Assembly (NCBI GenBank): GCA_963763325.1
Contig: CAVXOL010000014.1
Location: 1 to 64,000, forward strand
Source of the DNA: JBBECJ01 sp963763325
GTDB lineage: Bacteria > Chloroflexota > Chloroflexia > Thermomicrobiales > CFX8
Length of the DNA: 64,000 nt
Direction: 5' to 3'
Shown in pieces: positions 1 through 9,837 of the stretch. A program made the translations under genes and the position numbers. Positions within the stretch are counted from its first letter, which is position 1, and each line of letters starts with the position of its first letter. The notes under the pieces are model-generated. The model was not told the DNA's origin. It did no database searches and saw only the letters and a list, made by a program, of their open reading frames with translations.

Positions 1-232
1 GATGCAGCGCGCGTCGTTCAACGAGATCAACCTCGCGTCCCAGGGCATCAGCGAGTTCCTGCTGCAATCCGGAGAGATCGAAAAGACTGATCTGCGCGTC
101 GGGCTCGAACTCGACCAGCAGATCGACATCGCTGTCATCGCGGTAGTCCTCGCGCAGAACGGAGCCGTACAGTGAAAGCTCTCGGACACGGTAATGCTGA
201 CACAGGTCCGCGAGTTGATCGTCTGTCATCAT
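1..232 (-). CDS. Nucleotidyltransferase-domain protein, MNT type (partial, runs off window)
   Basis: Reading the minus strand from the ATG pair at 232/229 gives 77 residues before the window edge. The segment YGSVLREDYRDDSDVDLLVE carries the GS-x9-DxD signature of minimal nucleotidyltransferases, in which the two Asp bind the metal and the Ser contacts the nucleotide. Proteins of this size commonly pair with a HEPN partner and act as the antitoxin that adenylylates or AMPylates it. The partner would lie outside the window, so that role is inference. The start is supported only by the MMTDDQL beginning and by alignment to the family. The 3' end is missing because of the window edge, not because of damage. 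Confidence 0.8.
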   Translation of the reverse strand, partial: MMTDDQLADLCQHYRVRELSLYGSVLREDYRDDSDVDLLVEFEPDAQISLFDLSGLQQELADALGREVDLVERRALH

Positions 233-436
233 GATGCGGTCACGGATAGTCACCGCACCACCTGCCATCTGAGTGCCATGTTCATCAATTCATGGATTCG
301 TCGAAATCACGACCCACTGTCGTGCGTCCACGATACAGACTTTCGAGTGCCATCCAAATTCCAAGCTACGGGTCATATTAGGGTATCCAACGGGTGCCCG
401 AACTCGGTATCACGCCAAAACAAAGGTGAATCCGAA

Positions 437-1387
437 CTAGAGAGCCCGGAACCAGTGCGAATCGACCGTCACCGCCTCCACCATCTCGGTTCTGATCCCA
501 AGGTTCAAGTCCTTGAGAAGTGTGCACAAAGCCTCACCATCGATGAGGTCAAGTACCGGTGCCCCGTCGCGAGTGGCTTCTCGCTTTGCGTCAGGAGTGA
601 AGGTGCCGGTAGTGATAAACAATCCCTTGTCGGTGCGCCCGACCATCGCTCCCCGAAAGTCGCGAATGGCGGACGCTCCTACGCTGCCTCGGTATCGTTT
701 GCACTGAAAGTAGACGTGGAATGAGAGGAGTGAGACTCGCAAGACGCCGATACCATCGATCCCGCCGTCACCCGATCTGCCGGTAACTTCGACTTTTGTG
801 AAGCCAGATTCGCGAAGCACGCGTTGGCATAGTTTCTCGAAGGTCATGGGAGCGATTGAGAGTAGTGCTTCTAATAGATACTGGTGCCACTGCCCCGGAT
901 CGGTACTCGTAAAGGATGAATCTTCCGTGGGTTGCTGCCGACCTGAGACGAAAAGCGGAACGTCAGTTTCGTCATCCGCATCTCGTTCGGGCGCTTCAAG
1001 ACCGCTTCGTGGCTTGGTTCGCCTTCCTGGACGTCTGACAGTCTGGGCTCGGACTCTGCCTGGAATCTCTGCCATATCTTCAGCGCTGAGCCGCTGACCA
1101 GCCTCGGTGATTGCCCAAACACCGCGATTCGTGTTGGTAATTGCATCGACTTTCTTGAGATAGGTTCGTGCCCACGCCAACCGATACTGGATCTCCGTTT
1201 GTGGTCCATCGCCGTGGCGTTCCTGAATCTGCGAATCCGACAAACCCGAAATCTCGATGACTTTGTCTTCGATTTCCGCAATAGAGGCAGAATCGCCAAG
1301 AGACTTGAGTGCCTGGAGGGTCGGCCAGAGCAGTTCGTCGTACGACGGTACGATGGACTGACTCGTTCTACCTCTGGGCATACACAT
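437..1387 (-). CDS. mrr: Mrr-family restriction endonuclease
   Basis: This is a probable type IV (modification-dependent) or Mrr-like DNA endonuclease of about 316 residues. An N-terminal winged-helix Mrr_N domain (SYDELLWPTLQALKSLG through GVWAITEAGQ) is followed by a charged linker. The C-terminal Mrr catalytic domain (FEKLCQRVLRESGF) carries GRSGDGGIDGIG and FQCKRY, the D-xn-QxK nuclease core. I chose ATG 1387 because GAGAGG lies five bases upstream; the open frame extends further but without a ribosome site. The frame is intact. It is transcribed divergently from aconitase, with no methylase or specificity subunit nearby, as expected for a stand-alone Mrr enzyme. Confidence 0.88.
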   Translation of the reverse strand: MCMPRGRTSQSIVPSYDELLWPTLQALKSLGDSASIAEIEDKVIEISGLSDSQIQERHGDGPQTEIQYRLAWARTYLKKVDAITNTNRGVWAITEAGQRLSAEDMAEIPGRVRAQTVRRPGRRTKPRSGLEAPERDADDETDVPLFVSGRQQPTEDSSFTSTDPGQWHQYLLEALLSIAPMTFEKLCQRVLRESGFTKVEVTGRSGDGGIDGIGVLRVSLLSFHVYFQCKRYRGSVGASAIRDFRGAMVGRTDKGLFITTGTFTPDAKREATRDGAPVLDLIDGEALCTLLKDLNLGIRTEMVEAVTVDSHWFRAL

Positions 1388-1730
1388 CGTCCTCTCGGAA
1401 ATGTTCGTCACCAAGCCATGGAACGCCATGGAACACCGGCGGGACGATTCTGTTGGCAATGCGCATCCGCTGTCCGGTGAGTGACCTGCACATGATCGAT
1501 TGCCCTGCCGCAACCAGGATAACCGAAGGTCGCCATTTCACCTCATTCCCTCCCCACCTGCGGTACCATCAGGGCAGCACGACGCGCGTGCCGTCGCCAA
1601 TGCGGCACGGCGCAACAACCGCCACACCGCAGGGACGCCGCAGGGTCCGCCGCAATACCCTGACTCACGTCCACTCGCCGGCGCTGGTTCTGGTTGAGGG
1701 TAGTCAAGAGGTAGAGGGAGGCTTTGTAAG
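1388..1730. other. Divergent intergenic region, mrr / acnA
   Basis: These 343 bases separate the mrr start (minus) from the aconitase start (plus), so promoters for both should lie here. I see the aconitase ribosome site (GGGAGG just before 1731) and no convincing ORF, RNA gene or strong hairpin. Confidence 0.5.
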
Positions 1731-4710
1731 ATGAGCACAACATCTGATCCGTTCGGCGCACGCGCCACACTCAGCTACGCAGGCGGCGAGGTCACCTGGT
1801 TCCGGCTGGCGGCCCTGTCGGACTACGGCGAAATCCGCCGGATGCCCGTCACCGTCAAGATCCTGCTCGAGAACGTCCTCCGCAACGTCAGCCTCGGCGA
1901 GGACGGCTTCGACCCAGCCGCCGTCGAGGCGCTGGCTCGCTGGACTCCGAACGGCGACGGCACCGGCGAGCTACCCTTCCTGCCGGCGCGCGTCCTGTTG
2001 CAGGACTTCACCGGCGTTCCGGCCGTCGTCGATCTGGCCGCGATGCGCTCGGCTATGCAGCGGCTCGGTGGCGACCCGGCCAAGGTCAACCCGCTCCTGC
2101 CGGCCGACCTCGTCATCGACCACTCGGTCGCCGTCGATACCTTCGGGACGACACTGGCCTACGGCAGCAACGTCGAGATGGAGTACAGCCGCAACCGCGA
2201 GCGCTACGCCCTCCTTCGCTGGGCACAGCAGGCGTTCGACGGCATGAGCATCGTCCCGCCCGGCACCGGCATCTGCCATCAGGTCAATCTCGAGTTCCTG
2301 TCGAAAGTCGTCCAGTCACGCGACGTGCGCGGCGAGATGATCGCCTTCCCCGACACTTGCGTCGGCACCGACTCGCACACGCCGATGGTCAACGGCCTCG
2401 GTGTCCTCGCCTGGGGCGTCGGAGGGATCGAGGCCGAGGGCGCGATGCTCGGCCAGCCGATCTACATGCTGCCGCCGAAGGTCGTCGGCGTCCGCTTCGT
2501 TGGCGAGCTGCCGGAGGGCGCGACCGCCACCGACCTTGTCCTGACCGTCACCCAGATGCTGCGCAAGCACGGCGTCGTCGGACGCTTCGTCGAGTACTGC
2601 GGCCCGGGCCTCAGCAAGCTGCCGGTCGCCGACCGCGCCACGATCGGCAACATGTCGCCGGAGTATGGCGCGACAGCCGGTCTCTTCCCGGTCGATGCCG
2701 AGACGCTGCGCTACATGCGGATGACCGGCCGCGCCCGAGGAGGTCATCGATCTGGTCGAGCGCTACACCAAGGAGCAGGGCATCTTCCGCACCGACGAGA
2801 CGCCCGACCCACACTTCGACGAGCTGCTGGAGCTGGATCTCGGCACGGTCGAGCCGAGCATGGCCGGCCCGCGCCGCCCGCAGGACCGCGTCTCGCTGGC
2901 CGGTGTCAGCGGCGCGCTGCGCGATGCCTTCGGCGCCCAGATGGGGATCGTCGCGACCGACGAGACGGTCGATGAAGCGGCCCAGACAGCCGTCGTCGCC
3001 GACACCTTCCCGGCCTCCGACCCGCTACCGGCTCAGGCGGAGAAGCCAGGCGGCACTGTCAACGACGAGCAGGAGCTCGGCACACGGGTCGACGCCCGAG
3101 GAGCCGGTTGGCTCACTGACCACCCGCGAAGGCGCGACCCTGACGCTGACGCCGGTGACCGCCGGCAACCTGGTCGAGATCGATGACGACTCCGATCGGC
3201 AGGTCACGATCAGCTCGGACGAGACCGCGACGATCGGTCACGGCTCGGTCGTCATCGCCGCCATCACGAGCTGCACCAACACCTCGAACCCATCCGTCAT
3301 GCTGGCGGCCGGACTGCTGGCGAAGAAAGCGGTCGAGCGCGGCCTGCACACCAAGCCGTACGTCAAGACCAGCCTCGCGCCGGGCTCCCGCGCCGTCGCC
3401 GACTACTACGACAACGCCGGCCTGATGCCCTACCTCGAAGCGCTCGGCTTCCACATCGTCGGCTATGGCTGCACGACCTGCATCGGCAACTCCGGCCCGC
3501 TGATCCCGGCTGTCGGCCAGGCCGTTGACGACGGCAACCTCGTCGTCGCGGCTGTCCTCTCCGGCAACCGCAACTTCGAGGGCCGCATCCACTCGCAGGT
3601 GCGCGCCAGCTTCCTGGCCTCGCCGCCACTGGTCGTCGCCTACGCCCTGGCCGGGACGGTCGATATCGACCTCACCAGCCAGCCGCTCGGCGCCGACCAC
3701 TCCGGTGAGCCGGTCTACCTGCGCGACATCTGGCCGACGATGGCAGAGATTCAGGAAGTCGTCACCTCGGCCGTCACCTCGAAGGTGTTCTCCGACTCCT
3801 ACGCCAGCGTCTTCGAGGGCGACGACGCCTGGCGCGCGCTGGAGGTCCCGACCGGCCAGCTCTACGCCTGGGAGCGCGAATCGACCTACGTCCAGGAGCC
3901 GCCCTACTTCGACAACTTCCAGATGACGCCGCCGCCGCCCGAGAGTGACCGGCGCGCGCGTCCTGCTGATGCTCGGCGACTCGATCACGACCGACCACAT
4001 CTCCCCCGCCGGCTCGATCCAGCCGAAGAGCCCGGCCGGCCAGTACCTGACCAACAACGACGTCTCACTGTTCGACTTCAACTCCTACGGCGCCCGCCGC
4101 GGCAACCACGAGGTCATGGCGCGCGGCACCTTCGCCAACGTCCGTCTCCGCAACGAGCTAACACCCGGCAAGGAAGGCAACTGGACCCGGTACCTGCCGA
4201 CCGGCGAGGAGATCCCGGTCTTCGAGGCGTCCTACCTCTACCAGCAGGACAACACGCCGCTCATCATCATCGCCGGCAAGGAGTACGGCTCCGGCTCCTC
4301 CCGCGACTGGGCCGCCAAAGGCCCCAAGCTGCTCGGCATCAAAGCCGTCATCGCCGAGACCTACGAGCGCATCCACCGCTCCAACCTGGTCATGATGGGC
4401 ATCCTGCCGCTCCAGTTCGCGGACGGCGAAGGCCGCCATCACTCGGCCTCGACGGCACCGAGACCTACGACATCCCCGGCATCGCCGCCGGCCTGACCCC
4501 CGGCCAACTACTCACGGTAACCGCCACCCGCGCCGACGGCACGAACAGTCGTTCCAGCCCGCGTCCGAATCGACACCCCAGTCGAATGGGAGTACTACCG
4601 CCACGGCGGCATCCTCTCGATGGTCCTGCGACGGCTGGCGAGCAGTTCGGCAAGCGCGTGGACCAACGACGATACGATCACGTCACCCGTGCCGGCAGGA
4701 TCCTTAGTCC
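1731..4710 (+). CDS. acnA: Aconitate hydratase (citrate/isocitrate isomerisation), frame broken by about five indels
   Basis: TCA-cycle enzyme of the AcnA/IRP type with a 4Fe-4S cluster, cytoplasmic. The first ATG follows GGGAGG. Landmarks in order are DFTGVPAVVDLAAMR, CVGTDSHTPMVNGLGV, the cluster-ligand segments SCTNTSNPSV (about 3270) and GYGCTTCIGNSGP (about 3470), then the swivelling domain with DSITTDHISPAGSI and GSGSSRDWAAKG, and finally RIDTPVEWEYYRHGGIL. These lie in successive frames, with shifts near 2732, 3090, 3945, 4425 and 4555. The summed length matches the family's roughly 900 residues and all catalytic motifs are present, so indel errors are more likely than decay. The stop codon is unclear: the final frame runs on past the hairpin at 4689-4719. 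The end given is approximate. Confidence 0.9.
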
Positions 4711-4719
4711 TGCCGGCAC
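4689..4719 (+). terminator. Hairpin after acnA
   Basis: A perfect 12-bp inverted repeat (GTGCCGGCAGGA and its complement) surrounds a 7-base loop, directly behind the aconitase coding region. There is no T-tract, so it may act as a factor-assisted terminator or a 3'-end stabiliser. Confidence 0.7.
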
Positions 4720-4778
4720 GGCGTATACTGAGTGAGGATGCTCGAGATTCTTCGGTTTCCCGGCACGCGCGCAACGCG

Positions 4779-4993
4779 ATGCGCTTCTGGCGACTCACCG
4801 AATCCGACACACTTCCAGTGATCGATGAACCGGACACACTCGCACTCAGCATCAAAGGCCGGTTGAAGGCTTGGAAACAGACCCCGAAAGGGCTGCTTCG
4901 GGTCACCTACATCTCAGAAGTCGACCAACTGGTCGTCATCACCGTCACGATCGTCGGCCCGCAGCATCGTCCACCAGCGGAGGACACACATGA
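4779..4993 (+). CDS. DUF4258-like protein (probable toxin-like partner)
   Basis: Small protein, start uncertain. The open frame enters from upstream, and the conserved core SRHARNAMRFW begins before the first ATG at 4779, so a non-ATG start near 4728 or a lost base is possible. The pattern HAR..MRFWRL ... GRLKAWKQTPKGLLRVTYI ... LVVITVTIV resembles the DUF4258 fold, which is RelE/BrnT-like in size and often encoded beside DUF2283. A stop (TGA 4991-4993) that overlaps the next start as ATGA is reached only if one base is gained or lost in the last 50 bases. The role as a toxin is inferred from family context and has not been demonstrated for this family. Confidence 0.5.
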
Positions 4994-5213
4994 AGCATGC
5001 ACCACGATCCGGCAACCGACGCCCTATGGATCCAGTTGCCCGATACCGAACCAGTCGGCAGCCTCGACTACGAGCCGGAGTTACGCAGCACTGGACGCCA
5101 ACGGACTCGTGATCGCATCGAAACTCGATGTGCGCGAGCATTTGACCGAGGAACACTGTCAGCCCGGCAACCGCCGAAGACTGGAAGCACACTCATCGAT
5201 GCAGACCAATTGA
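4990..5213 (+). CDS. DUF2283 family protein (probable antitoxin-like partner of DUF4258)
   Basis: About 70 residues after repair. HHDPATDALWIQLPDTEPV in one frame continues as ALDANGLVIASKLDVREHL in the next, together matching the DUF2283 layout (YDPxADAlYIrl ... ldxdGxvvGiEildar). One shift falls near 5080 and one just after the ATG at 4990. A ribosome site (GGAGG at about 4979) precedes the ATGA junction with the DUF4258 gene, the usual coupled arrangement. The 3' half is closely repeated at 13.69 kb, where it is fused to an antitoxin tail. Confidence 0.6.
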
Positions 5214-5283
5214 CCGCTGAACTCTACGGGCGGTCGGCGGATGACACGCCGGTTACCCATCGATTGATGAGTCAGTAGCGGAC

Positions 5284-6069
5284 ATGCGACATCCTGAACA
5301 CGACCGGCTAACCGCCGAGGTAGTCGGCTGGTACACGCAATCGTTCCCGGAACTCGGCTACATCGTCGAGCGGCGACGCTTCGGCTTCTACGGCCGCAAC
5401 ATCCGGGCACCCGGCGCGAACCGCGTCACCCTGCGCGACGCAACGCCCGGCGACATTCCAGCACTGCTGGCCGACGTACATGCCTACTTCGCCGGACAGC
5501 CAGTGACGCTGCTGGTCGACGACCGGGACATGGCGGCCGCGCTCGGGCCGGCCCTCAGCGCGGCGGGCTGCCGGCTGGTGCAGGAGGAATGCTTCCTGGT
5601 CCACGTTGGCCCACCGCCCGTTGTCCAACCGGTGCCGGGCGCGACGATTGAAGACCTGACGGACGATAACGTCCACGCCTTCGCGGCTGCCAAGCTGCGC
5701 GGCTTTGCCAACAGTGAGGCGCCGCCACCCCCTGAGCAGATCGAGGCCGAGGCCGCCCTGCGTCTCGCTGAGCTGGCGGGCGGCGGTTTCGGGCTGCTGG
5801 CGCGCGTCGACGGTGAGCCGGTCGCCATGCTCAGCGGCATCGGTGGGCAGGACTGGTTCCTCCACACCCTGGCCACGCGCCTACCGTGGCGCGAGCGCGG
5901 CCTGGCCGGCTGGCTCACCGCCGAGGCGATCCACCGTGCCTACGCGAGCGGCGCCCGCGCCGTCCTGCTCAATGCCGACCCGCATGACACCCCCATCGCC
6001 CGCTACCGCCGCCTTGGCTTCACCGATGAGGTGTACTGGCGCTCGAGGTATGCGTGGGACAGCACATGA
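5284..6069 (+). CDS. GNAT family N-acetyltransferase
   Basis: Acetyl-CoA-dependent acyltransferase of 261 residues, intact. The C-terminal half carries the GNAT fold: LLARVDGEPVAMLSGIGG (beta4), HTLATRLPWRERGLAGWLTA (the R/Q-x-x-G-x-G/A acetyl-CoA loop, here RERGLAG) and ARYRRLGFTDE near the end. The N-terminal half is a second, weaker GNAT-like region (VTLRDATPGDIPALLADV), suggesting the double-GNAT type found in many actinobacterial and Chloroflexota enzymes. The substrate cannot be told. It starts 70 bases after the DUF2283 gene on the same strand and may share its transcript. Confidence 0.85.
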   Translation: MRHPEHDRLTAEVVGWYTQSFPELGYIVERRRFGFYGRNIRAPGANRVTLRDATPGDIPALLADVHAYFAGQPVTLLVDDRDMAAALGPALSAAGCRLVQEECFLVHVGPPPVVQPVPGATIEDLTDDNVHAFAAAKLRGFANSEAPPPPEQIEAEAALRLAELAGGGFGLLARVDGEPVAMLSGIGGQDWFLHTLATRLPWRERGLAGWLTAEAIHRAYASGARAVLLNADPHDTPIARYRRLGFTDEVYWRSRYAWDST

Positions 6070-6322
6070 CGGGAATTCTTAACCCCGCAGCAGGGCTTCA
6101 CAAGCGTGAAGAACTAAAACGCTGCCCTGGCACACGCGGCGCTTTGCCGGAGTAGGAAACGGGGACTTAGGCGACCAACAGATATTGTCTGCGATACCGT
6201 GACACAGACAGATCAGACGGGCTGATCCCATCGCAGTACCGGGCTGTGTCTGGACGCGATGCGGCTCATGGTCTAGCATCCCGCTCTTCATCTGCATCAC
6301 CGGACCCAGGAGGGTGACTACC

Positions 6323-7258
6323 ATGGAGACGCAGAATCCGTTTCGATTCGGTGCCGGACAATTCGACGCACCCTCGAAGCAGGCGTGGATCGATGGCGCA
6401 CGCAAGATCGAGGCGCTTGGCTACGATACCCTCTTCATTGCTGACCATTTCGGTTGGGGGTTCTCCCCGATGCTGGGACTCCATGCTGCGGCTATGGCGA
6501 CGACGACCTTGCGGGTCAGCTGCACCGTCTTCGACAATGACTTCCGCCACCCCGCGCTGCTGGCCAATGAGGCGGCGACACTCGACGTGTTGACCGACGG
6601 GCGCTTTGAGTTCGGCATTGGTGCGGGCTGGCTCAAAACGGAGTACGACGCTGCTGGGATCCCGTTTGATGCACCAGGGACCCGCGTGGGTCGCCTGATC
6701 GAAGCCGTGTCAATCATCAAACGCGTGTGGCGTGGAGAGACAGTCGAGCACGAGGGCTCACACTACGCTATCCACGGGCTGAGCGATCCAGTCCGGCCGG
6801 TGCAGCAGCCACACCCGCCGGTCTTCATCGGTGGCGGTGGCAAGCGCCTGCTCTCGTTCGCAGCTCGCGAAGCGGACATCATCGGGTTGTTGCCCAAGGC
6901 AAGCCCGACAGGCGGCCTCATGTCCGGCACCGAGGAGATGGAAGAAGCGTTAGCGCAAAAGGTCAACTGGATCCGCGAGGCAGCGGGGGAGCGGTTCGAC
7001 ACGATTGAACTCGCCATGCTGCTGCAGAACGTCGCCATCACCGGGGACCGGCAAGCACATGCCGATCGCGTGGCGGCCGAGTTCGACATGACTCCGGAGC
7101 AAATGCTCGCCGCTCCGACCTACCCGATCGGCAGTGTTGATGCGGTGGTTGAGCACCTGCTCGCACTGCGGCAGCGGTTCGGCGTCTCGTACTTCAGCGT
7201 GTTTCCGTGGGACATTGATGCGTTTGCTCCAGTGGTGGCTCAACTGAAGGGTCGTTAG
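6323..7258 (+). CDS. LLM-class F420-dependent oxidoreductase (TIGR03621-like)
   Basis: TIM-barrel luciferase-like oxidoreductase of 311 residues, intact. It is expected to use reduced coenzyme F420, or FMN, for hydride transfer. Family marks are RFGAGQFDAPSKQAWIDGAR, ALGYDTLFIADHF near the N-terminus, RFEFGIGAGW and the HPPVFIGGGGKRLLSFAA barrel strand; GAGW before the tail of strand 4 is typical. ATG 6323 is preferred over the in-frame GTG 6314 because AGGAGG ends nine bases before the ATG. The upstream 250 bases hold no gene. A second, more distant LLM enzyme lies at 43.1 kb. Confidence 0.85.
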   Translation: METQNPFRFGAGQFDAPSKQAWIDGARKIEALGYDTLFIADHFGWGFSPMLGLHAAAMATTTLRVSCTVFDNDFRHPALLANEAATLDVLTDGRFEFGIGAGWLKTEYDAAGIPFDAPGTRVGRLIEAVSIIKRVWRGETVEHEGSHYAIHGLSDPVRPVQQPHPPVFIGGGGKRLLSFAAREADIIGLLPKASPTGGLMSGTEEMEEALAQKVNWIREAAGERFDTIELAMLLQNVAITGDRQAHADRVAAEFDMTPEQMLAAPTYPIGSVDAVVEHLLALRQRFGVSYFSVFPWDIDAFAPVVAQLKGR

Positions 7259-7302
7259 GCACACCAAGTGGAAGGCGCGGTGCCGTTCCGTGTCTCTTGC
7301 TG

Positions 7303-7440
7303 ATTGAGACGGTGTACATGCTGCGGTCACGTGCGAATGCCGAGCGGCTCCTAACATCGTTGGAACGGGCGAAGGCCCGGACAGGGACACCGACCGATCT
7401 CGCCACGCTCCAAGCGGAGTTGGAACGTAGCGAGGAATAA
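7303..7440 (+). pseudogene. 3' relic of a Phd/YefM-type antitoxin gene
   Basis: Only the C-terminal part of an antitoxin is readable: ETVYMLRSRANAERLLTSLE, then a short acidic tail and TAA at 7438. The ETlyLLRSpxNAxRLL signature is the usual toxin-binding tail of Phd/YefM antitoxins. The DNA-binding N-terminus is absent, and the preceding bases belong to the end of the LLM gene. A diverged copy of the same tail, including bases beyond the stop codon, lies at 13.78-13.90 kb. Confidence 0.65.
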
Positions 7441-7465
7441 CGACCAGTGGAAGCAGGGGCGGTTA

Positions 7466-7714
7466 TCACCCCTGGTATTCGGCAAACGCTTCGAGCGGCT
7501 CGTCCAAATTGTCAGGGACGATCAGCATACCCTTCGCGCTGCCGAACGCGCGAGGTTCACGCGGTTCACGCGCTGGCTCTACCACGAGGCGGACAATTCG
7601 CCGGTCATGCTTCTGATCGGTTGTGATAACAACGTCCTCGCCGCGCAACGCCGCCTCAATCAGATCGTGAAGCCGGGCCTGTACCTCGTCGATTGTTGTC
7701 CGAATCGTTGCCAT
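7466..7714 (-). CDS. Orphan antitoxin, Phd/VapB-like (paralogue of 14323-14568)
   Basis: 82 residues, intact. IRTTIDEVQARLHDLIEAAL is the helical Phd-like N-terminus. GEDVVITTDQ and the C-terminal GSAKGMLIVPDNLDEPLEAF (the sGxfKGxxxixdDFDePLeeF motif) are typical of antitoxins that neutralise PIN toxins. The paralogue at 14.3 kb is more than 80% identical by eye and is followed by its PIN gene; here the toxin gene is missing and the relic of 7303-7440 lies in its place. It may still cross-neutralise the other toxin or regulate its promoter, which is inference. The start is fixed by GAGATAGCA upstream of ATG 7714. Confidence 0.8.
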   Translation of the reverse strand: MATIRTTIDEVQARLHDLIEAALRGEDVVITTDQKHDRRIVRLVVEPAREPREPRAFGSAKGMLIVPDNLDEPLEAFAEYQG

Positions 7715-7965
7715 TGCTATCTCTATCGATCGACTCGCGTGGCTTCAATGGTAATGGATGTGAATCGCAACGGGATGTCGGACATAGTACCACCCGCCTC
7801 CTGCTGCCAGCGCTGATGCAGAGCTTTGTGAAGGGTGCCGACCATAACATGATGCAATCCCTGTATCATGACTCAGCGGACGTGCAAAACACCGGCGAAT
7901 CGGATTGGTATCGCCACAGCTGCTGGCGCTGCCCTCCGGACCGTCGTAGCAAACGTGAGGTGGTG

Positions 7966-8663
7966 TTGGATGCGGGTAAAGTGCGCCTGGGACTGCTCTT
8001 GGATCGTATCGCGGCACTGAGTGGAATCGTCGCGGTCGGACTGATCATTGCCTACGTCACCGTCGCGGAGCACGACGTCGATCCAGAGGATCCTTCGAGC
8101 GTCATCGCCACCGCATTGGCCGACAATCACGAAACAGCAAGACCGCCGCCTATCTCGGGATGGCTGCCGCGTTCGCGCTCCTGTGGTTCATCGGCTACCT
8201 GCACGGCCATCTGCGACGCGCAGAAGGCGAGGGCGGCTGGCTGGCGTCGGTGGCACTGGCTGGCGGCATAACAGCCGCCGCGATGCACCTTGTCGATGTC
8301 AGCTTCACACTTGCTGAAAGCGTGCTGTCGTCATACGACGCAGACACGCAAGTTGCTAAAACCTATCTGATCTATCACTGGGAATCCGCCTCAGTGCTGG
8401 CGCCCGGGCTTGGCACACTGGTAGCAGCGAGTACATTGGCCGGTTTTCGCTACGGAGCGTTGCCACGCTGGCTCAACTGGTTTGGGGTCGCGATTGTGAT
8501 CCTGCTCTTGCTGGTGGCGACGCAAACACCAGGTCTCGGCGCTATTCTAGCGTCGCTATGGATCATCGCAGCGTCGATTGCACTCTTCCTACGTATCGAA
8601 CGCACTCTTCCACCTGCACACGTGGCAACGCTGCCGACCGCGAACACTGACCTGGCCCTCTAG
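7966..8663 (+). CDS. Integral membrane protein, DUF4386-like (one frameshift)
   Basis: About 230 residues in two frames joined near 8130. The first frame gives one membrane helix (RIAALSGIVAVGLIIAYVTV) followed by DPSSVIATALADN. The second gives AAAFALLWFIGYLHGHLRRA, GITAAAMHLVDVSF, HWESASVLAPGLGTLVAASTLA and NWFGVAIVILLLLVATQTPG, so six or more helices in all. The arrangement resembles DUF4386/DUF4149-type small membrane proteins of unknown role. The start is uncertain: TTG 7966 has GTGAGG five bases upstream and GTG 7981 is an alternative. No neighbour suggests a function. Confidence 0.6.
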
Positions 8664-8710
8664 CGACTAACCGTGGTCCCGAGCGCACGGGGTGCCCCGC
8701 AGATAACGAA

Positions 8711-9837
8711 TCACGCCAACGGCAGATCGACCCAGCGCCGCTCGTGGAACGACGTCTCGACGGCGTTGATCGCCTCCTGCACCCAGGCGCCGTCGTCGAA
8801 GTTGCCCTGGTTGCGGTCGCCGCCCTCCAGGATCTCGTCGATGAAGTCGTTGATCAGGTTGGCGTAGAACAGCGAGCGCCACGACTCGCGCGGGTGGCCG
8901 CCGGTCGGGTAGAACCGCTGCGGGATCTCCAGCTCGCTTGAACTCGACCGCGTCCGGCGTGGCGACCTTGATCGTCTCGGCGACGCCGAACTCCTCGACC
9001 AGCCGGCAGATGATCGCGCCCTTCTCGCCGTAGATGCGCGCCTCGATGCCGGGATAGTTGCCGACCGTCACGAAGCTGGTCTGGATCGAGCCGATCGCGC
9101 CGTTGGTGTACTCGCCCATGATAGATGTCGCCGTCGTCGATGTTCATGCGCATCATCTGGCCGGTCGTCGCGCACCATCCGCTCGGGGATGAAGTTGCGC
9201 ATCGTGCCGACGACGCGGCTGTAGTCCGCGCCGACCCACCAGTGCCCGATGTCGATGATCGGCGCGCCGTAGCCCTCGAGCGAGCGAGGTCTGCGATCAC
9301 GCGACTGGTCGGCGTCGGGATCGACCTGGCGCAGCGGCGTCTGCGGGTCGAGCCACTGCGAGTTCTGCTCGTAGCCGTTGAAGATGAACGGCGTGCCCGA
9401 CGAAGCCCTCGTCGATCAGCGACTATGGCGTACTGCACGCCGGGGCTGTAGCGGAAGGTGAAGCCGAGCTTGGTCTTCAGCCCCTTGCTGCGCGCCAGCT
9501 CCGCCGCCGCGCGCGTCTGGCGGAAGTCGTAGGCGACCGGCTTCTCGCAGAGCACGTGCTTGCCGGCCTCCAGCGCCGCCCACGACAGCTCGAAGTGCGT
9601 GTCGCGACGGCGTCGCGACGTCGATCACGTCGATGTCGGCCCGCGCCGACGACCGCCTGCCAGTCGCGGCTGTGCTCGGGGATGCCGAACTCGGCGGCGA
9701 AGTCGCGAGCGCGGTCGCTCGACCGGATCGCAGATCGCGACGACCTCGCAGCGCGGGTCGCGCAGCCAGCCGGGAATGTGCGCCGTCTGCGCCCAGCGAC
9801 CAGCGCCGAGGACCGCGACACGCAATCTGTCAGTCAT
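8711..9837 (-). CDS. Gfo/Idh/MocA family oxidoreductase, frame broken by eight or more indels
   Basis: NAD(P)-dependent sugar or polyol dehydrogenase family, about 370 residues once frames are joined. Start ATG 9837 follows GGAGGG. RVAVLGAGRWAQTAHIPGWL is the Rossmann nucleotide loop; MLCEKPVAYD is the family EKP motif with the catalytic-site Lys; GHWWVGADYSRVVG and GEYTNGAIGSIQTSFV belong to the substrate domain; it ends with SFHERRWVDLPLA and TGA at 8711. Shifts fall near 9725, 9645, 9605, 9430, 9400, 9285, 9165, 9120 and 8940. In most of them removing one base restores the frame. This is the densest error cluster in the window. Confidence 0.8.

Noticed and set aside
1731..4710. Programmed ribosomal frameshifting in acnA
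   Set aside because: Five shifts of mixed position, no slippery heptamers or downstream structures, and the same kind of break in unrelated genes.
2357..4735. 792-codon plus-strand open frame taken as one gene
   Set aside because: Only its middle part reads as aconitase; its ends are out-of-frame nonsense joined by indels in acnA.
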